Assembly (NCBI GenBank): GCA_963575745.1
Contig: CAUYUJ010000681.1
Span: forward strand, 392,084 to 456,083
DNA from: Prorocentrum cordatum
Lineage: Eukaryota; Sar; Dinophyceae; Prorocentrales; Prorocentraceae
Direction: 5' to 3'
DNA length: 64,000 bases
The translations under genes were made by a program, and so were the position numbers. The first letter of the stretch is position 1. Each line of letters begins with the position of its first letter. The notes below the pieces were generated by a model. It saw only the letters and a program-made list of their open reading frames with translations. It was not told the origin of the DNA and searched no databases. Shown one piece after another: positions 52,690-61,899 of this stretch.

Positions 52690-53890
52690 CGGACTCAGAG
52701 TTCCGCGGACCCCAAGATGTCTCAGGCGAAACGGGCCAGAGTGCCTCAAGTCAGGGCATGAGGATGTATCAAGCGAAACGGACCTGAGCACCTCGAGAAC
52801 CGCATCTTGGAACCCAGAGCTGTGAGGATGTCCCAGGCGGAATGGGACAGGGCACCTCAAGTAAGGGCATCTCGAAAGGTTTCCGAGGATGTCTCCATCG
52901 AAACGGGCCTGAGCCCGCGAACCGCATCTCGGATCCCCAAGTGCGAGGAGATCTCAGGCGAAACGGGCCAGTGCACCTCAAGTCAGGGCATCTCGGAGCC
53001 AGGGGTCCGAGGATGTCTCAGGCGAAACGGGCCTAAGCATCTCAAAACCACATCTTGAAAACCAGAGTTGTAAAGATATCTCAAGCGAAATGGGCCAAAG
53101 CATCTCAAGTCAAGGCATCTCGGAGCCTTGGGTTCCGAGGATGCCTGAAGTGAAACGGGCCAGAGCCTCTGTGGGCCATGGGCGCACCGAGATCTTTTGA
53201 AGGCAATCCCTCCCTGACACCTCCTTGACGCCGCCGTTGGGGTTGCCGGGGTCGCCCGGGGCTGCCCCCGGCGACCCAGGCACCCGGGCTCTGGTGCCCT
53301 GCCCCCCCCCACCCCCGCCAGCCGCCAGCCAAGGAAAGCCCTGGAGGGATCCAGAACAGCCCCACAGCAAGCAAAAGTGGCGAGCACTATCGTTCCTCCT
53401 CCTCATCTTCCCCCTCCTCCTCCCCCTCATTCTCATAGGCTCCTCCTCCTCCTCCTCCTCCTCCTCCTCCTCCTCCTTCTCTTCGAACTCCCCCTCAGCA
53501 ATTGCTCATAATTGCGAGGACGTCTCGTGCGAAACTGGCCGGACCACCTCGCACGCGGCACCCTTGTACCCAGAGTTGCGAGGATGTCCCAGGCGAATCT
53601 GGCCAGATCAACTCGCGGGCGGCATCTCCAAGCCCAAAGATGCGAGGATGTCTCAAGCGAAACGGGCGGGGCCACCTCAGGTCACGGCATCTCCGAAACC
53701 GAATTATCCAGGACGCTTCAGGCGAAATGAGCCGGACCACCTCTCGCGCGACATCTGAGCGCCCAGGCGTGCGAGGATGCCTCAAGCGAAACGTGCCAGA
53801 CCATCTCAGATCTGGTCATCCCCGAATGCGGACTTGGAAGGACGTCTCAAACGAAACGGGCCAGCTCAGCCTCAAGGTTTCGAGAATGCC
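52690..53890 (+). repeat. 61-64 bp tandem repeat in two blocks
   Basis: The unit contains GAGGATGTCTCAGGCGAAAC, then GGGCC and a CTCAAGTCAGGGCATCT-type half. Block one is 52690-53170 (period about 61), block two 53514-53890 (period about 64). A TCC run (53440-53480) and unrelated DNA lie between them. Confidence 0.8.
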
Positions 53891-54062
53891 TCGGCCTGAG
53901 ACCTTCGGACGGCACTCGCTCTTACCACAACCATGCATGCCTCCCGGTACCAGCTGGGCAACCCCAGAACACTCCACAACAAAACCTTTATCAGAGTGAG
54001 GGGGCCGAACGGTCATTCACTGTCCCTGGGTGCGTGGCTGAAGTGGAATTCCGCGGTGCGGA

Positions 54063-54084
54063 TTCTCGTTGTTGTTGTCGTTGG

Positions 54085-54119
<35 letters not shown>

Positions 54120-54155
54120 GTGGTTGTTGTTGTTGTTGTTGGTGTTGTTATTGTT

Positions 54156-54222
<67 letters not shown>

Positions 54223-54400
54223 GTTGTTTGTTGTTTGTTGTTTGTTGTTTGTTGTTTGTTGTTTGTTGTTTGTTGTTTATTGTTTGTTGTTTGTTGTTTG
54301 TTGTTTGTTGTTAGTTGTATGTTGTTTGTTGTTGAAATTGGTGTTGGTGTTGTTGTTGTTGTTGTTGTTGTTGTTATTGTTGCTTGTTGTTGTTTGTTGT
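54063..54400. repeat. GTT microsatellite with TTGTTTG sub-repeats
   Basis: Nearly pure GTT to 54220, then TTGTTTGTTG heptamer-like units to 54320, then GTT again. The Cys/Val/Leu frames are repeat translations. Confidence 0.93.
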
Positions 54401-54409
54401 CGTCGTGCG

Positions 54410-55000
54410 ACCCACCCCGCGACCCACCGCGACCCACCCCGCGACCCACCCCGCGACCCACCCCGCGACCCACCCCGCGACCCACCCGCGACCCACCCGC
54501 GACCCACCCGCGACCCACCCGCGACCCACCCGCGACCTACCCCGCGACCCACCCGCGACCCACCCCCGACCCAAACCACGTTCAAGGTACAAACAACAAT
54601 TTTCGGCGCCTGCGGCGGGTTTTTTTGCATTCCTTCCAGGTGGAGAGCCCGCGACCCACCCCGTGACCAACTCGCGACCAACCCGCGACCCAAACCACGT
54701 TCAGGGTACAAACCACATTTTTCGGCGCCTGCGGCGGGCATCTTTTGCATTCGTTTCAGTGGAGAGCCCGCGGCCCACCCGCGACCACGTTCAGGGTACA
54801 AACCACATGTTTCGGCGCCTGCGGCGGGCATCTTTTGCATTCGTTCCCGGTGGAGAACCCGCGGCCCACCCGCGACCCAAACCACGTTCAGTGTACAAAC
54901 CACATTTGTTTGGCGCCTGCGGCGGGCTGCTTTTGCATTCCTTCCAGGTGGAGGTGGAGAGCCCGCGACCCACCCGCGACCTAAACCACGTTCACTGAAC
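54410..55000 (+). repeat. CGACCCACC minisatellite merging into 90-119 bp units
   Basis: 54410-54560 is GCGACCCACCC with an 11-12 bp period. From 54570 five larger units start at the ACCACGTTC word (54576, 54695, 54785, 54882 and 54986). Each carries TACAAACCACAT, GGCGCCTGCGGCGGG and TTTTGCATTC before another run of GCGACCCACC. Confidence 0.85.
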
Positions 55001-55029
55001 AAACCAATGCTGGGAGGACGGTGATGGAG

Positions 55030-55215
55030 GCCGATGAGGGGGAGGACATCAATGGGAGGACGATGATGAAAGGACGAGGGGGGGAGAGGGAGAACGAGGA
55101 AGAAGAGGAGGACGAGGAGGAGGACGAGGTGGAGGAGGAGGATGACGATGACGATGAGGACGAGGAGGAGGAGGAGGAAGAGGAGGAGGAGGATGAGGAT
55201 GAGGATGAGGAGGAG
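55030..55215. repeat. GAG/GAT purine tract
   Basis: GAGGAC, GAGGAG and GATGAG units; the acidic frame is a repeat translation. 55220-55880 holds no recognised gene. Confidence 0.8.
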
Positions 55216-55879
55216 AGCCCCATCGACAGGGAAGGTGGGGGCCACGAGGTCCGCCGGCTCGACGACGCCCGCGTCGCCCGCGCCCGCCCCCTCACTCTTA
55301 TCCGCAATTGCGGGGTGCTACGTAACGGCAACAAACGAGAACCTCCCAGCTGGCAAGTGCCGCGTATGACCCTACCTTCAGCTGACCTCTGCCGTGCCTT
55401 CAGCCTGGCGTGAATGTTCACCCACATTATTTGTAGCTTGCTGTTCGTTAACCAGCCGCTTCCATTTCCGCCACCGTAACGGAGGCACTGAGTGGAGTGT
55501 CCACCGAATTCTCTGTAGTGAGTACTGCAAGTGGTCTTCGAGGGGCCAGAATGAGGCTACAGCAAGTCGTTGGCCGAGTTGCCAACATGAGGTGGGGTAC
55601 TACGGGGGAGGGCTACCGTTCCAGACTTTCTTGGACCTTACTCACAACGAGGTTCTCGCTCGAAACTTCCTCGAGAATCAATCCTCAGGACCCCTAAGGT
55701 GACGACGGATGCAGCGTTTCGATGACCCAAGCGGGCTAGAAACACTCCTCATCTTCCTTCCTCCCAACATGTTCCCATGGAGGAGGAGGTTACCTGGAGG
55801 CCCGAGGCCAAAATCAAAACAATTAGCCTGGCGAAGGACCCAACCATGCGCATGTGTGAGTACCGCGATTGTGGACATC

Positions 55880-57040
55880 GTCTTCGGTGACGCTCCATAT
55901 GGGGCCACGAACCGTTCGAGGGGCGTGCCAACATGCGTGGCGGGGTACACACCACGAACGAAGACGATAGGTATGAGTACGGGAGACTAAGCGCGGCCAT
56001 AAAACGTGTGAGGGGTGCGCCGAAAATGAGTGGGGGAGACCTGTGGACGGTGCCAATAAAGCCTTCGGTGGAGTTCCCCATGGGGCCACGAAACGCGTGA
56101 GGGGTGCGCCGAAAGTAGTGGCGGGGACGCGAGCGAACGGCACCATTGGGGCCTTAGGTGGAGCTCCCGATGGTGCCACGAACCGTGTGAGGGGGATCGC
56201 CGTAATCGTAATGGGTGGCGCAGACGCATGGGAACGTCGCCACTGGAGCCTTAGGTGGAATTCCCTATGGGGCCACGAACCGTGTGAGGAGTGTGCCGCA
56301 ATGAGCGGCAAAGACTCCTCCTGGGGCAACGAAACGTGCGAGGGGTGTGCAGCAAAGGGTCGCGGGGACGCATGGGAACGTCGCTGCTGGTGCTTTAAGT
56401 GGAGCTCCTTGTGGGGCCTCAAACCGTGTAAGGGGTGTGCCGAAATGAGTCGCGCGGACGCATGGGAACGCCGCCACTGGGGCCTTAGGTGGAGCTCCCT
56501 ATGTGCCACGAACCGTGTGAAAGGGGTGTCGAAATGGCTGGTGCGGACGCATGGGAACTTCGCCACTGAGGCCTTAGGTGGAGCTCCCTATGAGGCCACG
56601 AACCGTGTGAGTGATGTGCCAAACATGTGCGGCGCGGACACATTGGAGCGTCGCCTCTGCGGCCTTCGGTGGAATTCCCGATGGGACCATGAACCGTCTG
56701 AGGGGTGTACCGAAATGGGCGGCGCGGACGCATGGGAACGTCGCCACTGCGGCCTTAGGTGGAACTCCCTGTGGGGCCACGAACCGTGTGAGGGGTGTGC
56801 TGAAATGGCTGGCGCGGGCGCATGGGAACGTCGCCGCTGGGGCCTTAGGTGTAGCTCCCCATGGGGCCACGAACCGTGCGAGGGGTGTGCCAAAATGGGG
56901 CCTCAGGTGGGGCTCCCTTTTGGGCCACGAAACGTGTGAATGGTGTACCAAAATAGGGCGGCGCCGCCATGCGAACTGTGCCACTGGGGTCTTAGGTGGA
57001 GCTCCTTGTGGGGCCACGCGAGAGGTGCGAGGGGTGCGCC
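55880..57040 (+). repeat. 90-bp satellite, about 12 units
   Basis: The unit contains GCGGACGCATGGGAACGTCG, CCACTGGGGCCTTAGGTGGA, GCTCCCTATGGGGCCACGAA and CCGTGTGAGGGGTGTGCCGA. The period of 90 bp is a multiple of three, so long frames stay open on both strands (56043-56939 plus, 57410-56574 minus). A single diverged unit lies at about 60560-60640, and inverted units at 42405-42640 and 43730-43840. Confidence 0.9.
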
Positions 57041-57239
57041 GAAATGAGTGTCGATGATGGTGACGAAAACAGCGGTGCTGATGAGGATGACGAGGATGGT
57101 GATGATGACGAAGATGGTGATGGTGACGGCGTTGATGTTGATGGTGGTGATGATCATGGCTGGTGATGATAATGGCGATGACAATGACGATGACGATGAC
57201 GGTGATGATGATGATGCTGCTGATGATGATGCTGATGAT

Positions 57240-57270
<31 letters not shown>

Positions 57271-57271
57271 C

Positions 57272-57303
<32 letters not shown>

Positions 57304-57304
57304 C

Positions 57305-57348
<44 letters not shown>

Positions 57349-57355
57349 GGAGGAG
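57040..57355. repeat. GAT microsatellite
   Basis: Starts at the edge of the last 90-bp unit (GAAATGAGTG, then GATGATGGTG) and becomes pure GAT by about 57280-57345. A short GGA stretch follows. Confidence 0.92.
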
Positions 57356-57544
57356 GGATGAGGGAGGAGGAGGAGAGGAGGAGAGGAACTCGGGGCGATG
57401 CCAACACCACAGGATGGTTGGGAACAACTCTACCCCCGAACCTCGAGGATCAAGGACCTGCCATCCTCGCCCGCCGTCCCCTCCCGCCCTCACACTCGAT
57501 GGGCAACGATAGGGGGGGGGCCAGCTCAGGGGGAACATCGAGCT

Positions 57545-57690
57545 GGAATCGGCGATACATCGCCGACTGAGCGGCGATAGGCCCCCGATAGCGAAACCGC
57601 ACGGTCCTGGGCGGGGAGGGCTACTGGGCCCCGATCGGCGATGAATGGGCGATTGGGGGTCGATGCGCCCCCCCCCGGAGCCTGTACCCC
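57545..57690 (-). repeat. Repeat family 2 (eIF4G intron B-C)
   Basis: Plus-strand words: AATCGGCGATACATCGCC, then GATAGGCCCCCGATAGCGAA, GGTCCTGGGCGGGG, GATCGGCGATGAATGGGCGA and GGGGGTCGATGC. It lies about 90 bp downstream of the exon B donor, in the same orientation as the gene. Confidence 0.7.
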
Positions 57691-57780
57691 CTCCCCCCCA
57701 CGATGCCCCTGCTCCCCCTGCTTTCTCCCGTCCCAGCACGGCACTCCGGATGGGCATGCCGCATGCCCTCCGTGGCGGGC

Positions 57781-57846
57781 CTTCTCGAAGACCTCCTTAA
57801 TCATCATCTCCACATGCGTCGTGGTGGACATGCCGACGGCCATGAT
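57781..57846 (-). CDS. eIF4G-like exon B (MIF4G domain)
   Basis: Twenty-two codons reading IMAVGMSTTTHVEMMIKEVF then EK. In eIF4G this links the LNKLTPENF helix to the YADLC helix. It joins exon A in phase 0 and exon C in phase 0 (EK then ATSQHHY). The donor is GC (GAGAAG then GCCCGC). The acceptor is GGGAG then ATC. Confidence 0.65.
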
Positions 57847-58479
57847 CTCCCACAGGTGAGGGGGAAGGTCAGGGCGAGACCAGCTCAGAGGGGGAAACAT
57901 CGATCCAGAATCGGGGATACATCGCCGACGTCTCCCAACAGCGCAACGAGGAGCAAGGGATGAGATGGTCCCGAAGGGCGTGAGGGGAGGCTGAACACTG
58001 AACAACTGCGCCCCACAAGCGTGCAGCTGCGACTAAGTCTGCCGAGCGTCTAACTAACACAAGTGCGAACCCAAAGAAGAGGACGAGGAGGAGAAGGAGG
58101 AGACGAGAACAGCCAAAGGCGCCGTGTGCGCATCAATCCCCAGATGGCCCCGTCGACCACCTATATAATGAGGCCTCACACAACGGCTCAATGAAGGAAG
58201 GCATGCGGCGCAAACTAAATCAAAGTCATGCGGCGACGTGGCTGACAGAAAGCATCCCCATAATCCTATGAATACGGGGGCAAGGTGGAGAGAGCGAACG
58301 CGAAAGGAACGCGAAAGGAGGGGGGGAAGCGACAAGACTGAGATAATCCATTACCGTGCTAGGCAGGTTCGGTGCAAGCACTCGCCAGCAAATCAGAACT
58401 GGAAATGATGACAAATATTGTGCTTAAAGGCGCCGCCCAGCCCTGGCACTCTTTCGCGCGGTGGGCACGCAAACCAGGA

Positions 58480-58610
58480 AACGGCGACAGGCCCCCGACA
58501 GCAAATCCGCATGGTCCTGGGCGGGGTGAACTATCGGGCCCCGACCGGCGATGACTAGGCGATCGGGGGTCGATGCAGCCCCCTATGAGCCTGTACCCCC
58601 GCCACCAAAC
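58480..58610 (-). repeat. Repeat family 2 (eIF4G intron A-B)
   Basis: Plus-strand words: CAGGCCCCCGACAGCAAATC, GGTCCTGGGCGGGG, GGCGATGACTAGGCGATC and GGGGGTCGATGCAGCCCCC. A partial piece (ATCGGGGATACATCGCC) lies at 57910-57930, and related GATGCATCGGCGATGC words at 59120-59210. Confidence 0.65.
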
Positions 58611-59439
58611 GATGTCCTGAACGGGGCTTCCCCCCGCGACCCCCAAAACATCTGGCGGGTCGAAAACAGAGCCGGTGGCATTCCGTCTGGTTGGGCTGCT
58701 GCGGACCAGTTTTGGGCCCCAGGGCCAACAGAAGCTGCCCGGGATGAGAAGATGGCCCTGGCAACGGGGTCGAGATGTCGGGTGGACCATGCGTAGAGAA
58801 AATCGGCGCGCTCAGTGGTGGAGAGTGCCAAGGAAAGGGGAGGCAGGAGGAAGAAGAATGGAAGATAGGGAGGAGGACAGGGAGAGGGAAGGGGGGGGAG
58901 CGGGGCACCTCGCTTATGGCAGGCTCGTTGGCGTCGGCGTTGACGGATGTCTGGACGACGTTGGAACGTCGTGACGACGTCGGTCTCGGTTTGTGACACC
59001 GCGTGGATCGCTCAACCTGGAACAATCGTGGCTTTCCGAAACCTCAGATCGTTATCGGCCGCTTTTGGGCCACCGGCGGCGTTGAAGGCCTTCCACAAGC
59101 GGCCAGAATACCGCACCGCATAACCGATGCATCGGCGATGCGTCGGCGACATCGGGATGGATAAAAACGGGCCCTAGATCGCGACGCGTCGGAGATGCAT
59201 CGACGATACAGCGCGATCCTTTGACCCCACATACTCCTACTCCAGGGTCCCCGAGAGTCAACGGGTCGCCAAACAATCTTGGGGCGCACAGTTCGGGCAA
59301 AGTCTTCGCCGAGCTTTGATGACCAAATGGTGCCCAAGAGCTTCTGTGGGTCCCTGGGCCACTAGGAAGCAAGAACATTCCGTGGGGCAGATGCTGGCGG
59401 CCTGACTTCCTTCGGGAATCTACTGACCCAGGTCAATGC

Positions 59440-59570
59440 AAACCCCCGTCAATCGGGGGCTTTGCAGGATCCTGCAACAAGATCCTGCAGGATGCTGCGC
59501 GCTAGCCCAAGTCAATGTAACCCTGGCTTTGCAGGATCCTGCTCAACCCGGCGATCTGGCTGATCTCGGC
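59440..59570. repeat. GCAGGATCCTGC palindrome cluster
   Basis: GCAGGATCCTGC and ATCCTGCAGGAT occur repeatedly in about 100 bp, with CAAGTCAATG words between. 58620-59440 and 59600-61330 hold no recognised gene. Confidence 0.65.
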
Positions 59571-61379
59571 TTGCATTGACCCCGTCTCCAGGCTCCCGGC
59601 TCTTATTTGACGTGCCTACTGTACCGCATGCTTGGCAGTCTGCACCGCCTGGGCCCTCCCAGGCGTCCTCTTGAACGCCGCTCTGACCCTTTAGAGACGA
59701 GCAGGGCCCACGACGGGGACGTGGCCTGTCGCAACGAGGAGGGCCTGCACCTCCGCCTGCCTCCTCTTGCGAGAGGGGCTCTTGCCATGGGGGTGAGCGT
59801 CACCCTCCCAGCTGCCAGGCTAAGACCACGAGTGGACAGGCGACAGAGGAACGAAAGCCGTTAAGCGATGGCCCAGGCTCGACCCCAAGATTATGAGCCG
59901 ATGGCAGAAGCTAAGATGTCCCTGGGATGGCCAGTAGATGGCCAGTAGATGGCCCGTGGTCCGTGGCCAGTCGAGAGACGAAGGGGAGGTGAGAGAGAGA
60001 AATACCTAATGGTATAATATGGGCAACATTAACTTGAATCCCGCCATCGAAATCCCGCCTCCCGATGCGCAACCGACGGGTCGTGTGGAAATACCATCTG
60101 TGTGGGCGGCCCAGGAGAGATCACGCGCAGATCCTGGGACAGAAGGCGCGCGCAAGTGTACAGAGCCTGCGAAGGAACAAATGCGAATGCGCGAGACGCG
60201 AAACGGCCAGCTTTCGCGGACGCTCTGAGATTCCTGGCACGGACTTCAGGGTGCATTCTGGAACCTCTGAGACGAAAGGCTTGGCAAACTGAGCTCCTTA
60301 ACACCAAAGGCGGGTGACAACGACCAACGGAAAAAATCACGAACCTCCCCCTGTGTTATCGTTAGCGCCGAAAACGAATACATGTAATCCGTGAAGGCGG
60401 ATTCAGCGGGGCGATTGTTTTAGCACCGCGTCAAACTGCAACAAGGAGACAAGTGTTGCCCCCCCGTCGACCGCAAGTACTGCGGCGCAGAAATAGAGAC
60501 CATGGTGTGCTAACATTCCTGACGTCGCGCGAGGATACAATCGCAATCTGGAATCTAGCACAACTCTCGCACGCTTCGTAGCCCCATCGGGAAGTGTCGT
60601 GAAGGCCGCAGTGGCTCCGCTCGCATGGCGCCGCTGCGCCCGAGCGGAGTCCTTATGGGACCACGTGACAGGATGGCCCCAGGGGGCCAGTGGGCGCCAA
60701 CTGCCAGGCTAATGCTTCAGGGTGCTGGCTGCGTTAACGTTTCGCCCGAAGGGGCGAGGGGCTTCCAACTGCTTCTCTGTTCCATGTTGTGGCGCGAGCG
60801 TGCGCAGCACTGCCGCTGTGAGATCACGGCCCGCACTGTGCAAACACTCGGCTCACTTGCCCTCCCACAGCAGGACACAACCATTGGAGGAAGCATGCTT
60901 ACCCTCGTCATCATCCTTCGCGCAAAAATCTGCTTGATTGCGGAAGCCCCGGATCCCAAACGGCTGTCGTCTCACTGATACGTATGCAGCACCGCGCTGG
61001 CTTCCGCCGCCAGACACGTCGCCGTTTTGGTTGCGGCGAGGGTGACAGTGGCGTTAAAGCGAGGCCCATTGTGGCAAAGCCGGGCACGAACGCCACGGCC
61101 CCTTCTAGCCCTCGCCGTCTCCTTCTCCCGCGGCCCCCCGATCCCAGAATGCAGAATGCAGAGCCACGCATGGATGTCCCCAAACACCCGGCGTCTCAAA
61201 GTGTTCGATGACCGGCTCCCCAGAGCTCCGGACCTTTTCCCAGGGCCGGCTTTTCGTCCTGAGTAATTTTTTGGCAGCCTCGGAGGGGCCCGAAACTGGC
61301 CACCAACGGCTCAAGATGCGGAAAAACCTGGCCGACTCAGTCCTGTCGAGCCGCTGATCTATGGGTCTCCTCCTGGTAA

Positions 61380-61741
61380 GGAAGGCTTCGGATTGCGCGC
61401 GCAGAGTCCCTCCAAGCAGTCCCGGCTGGCCTCAACAGGCCCCCTGAGAAGCCCCCAGCTGGCCTCAACAGGCCCCCCGAGTAGTCCCAGCTGGCCTCAA
61501 CAGACCACCCGAGTAGCACAGGACGGTCTCAACACCCCAACCCTGGGGCGCGGAGCGCCCCAGGGCCGCCGCCGAAGGCGGCGCCAGGTTGTTGAGACCG
61601 TCCTGTGCTCCTCGGGTGGCCTGTTGAGGCCAGCTAGGACTACTCGGGGAGCCTGCTGAGGCCAGCTGGGGGCTTCTCAGGGGGCCTGTTGAGGCCAGCC
61701 GGGACTGCTTGGGGGGACTGTCTGCGCGCAACCCGAAGCCT
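61380..61741. repeat. Large foldback (inverted repeat), arms about 145-150 bp
   Basis: The left arm (about 61384-61532) and right arm (about 61592-61741) are reverse complements with few differences. Each holds the unit CAGCTGGCCTCAACAGGCC three times. The loop has its own hairpins (CCTGGGGCGCGGAGCGCCCC and GCCGCCGAAGGCGGC). As a result, the frames 61393-61659 (plus) and 61465-61731 (minus) encode nearly the same peptide. It lies in the intron between eIF4G exons A and B, 35 bp from the exon A donor. Confidence 0.9.
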
Positions 61742-61775
61742 CACCATCCACCATCCACTCCCCGCAGCACCCCAC

Positions 61776-61843
61776 CTGCTGGGACAGCTTGACAAAATTC
61801 TCCGGCGTGAGCTTGTTGAGGAGAGACTTCACGGCGCGGCCCA
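61776..61843 (-). CDS. eIF4G-like exon A (start of the MIF4G domain)
   Basis: Two bases plus 22 codons reading GRAVKSLLNKLTPENFVKLS then QQ. LLNKLTPENF is the first conserved helix of the eIF4G MIF4G domain, the scaffold that binds eIF4A in cap-dependent translation. The donor is canonical (CAG then GTGGGG). The acceptor is CCCCAG then TGGG. Exons A-D are the only coding pieces I can place: 266 bp over 14.7 kb. The eIF4E-binding region and the rest of the gene are not seen. Confidence 0.72.
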
Positions 61844-61899
61844 CTGGGGAGGCCAGGCGTGGCTCTGGGAGCAGAGAAGGCAGAGGACCACAGAGCAGT

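Noticed and set aside
53933-55024. 363-codon Cys/Val-rich then Arg/Pro-rich protein
   Set aside because: Translation of a GTT microsatellite followed by the CGACCCACC minisatellite.
56043-56939. 298-codon repeat protein (WERRHWGLRW type)
   Set aside because: Product of a 90-bp satellite. The complementary strand is equally open, and units also occur as scattered single copies in both orientations.
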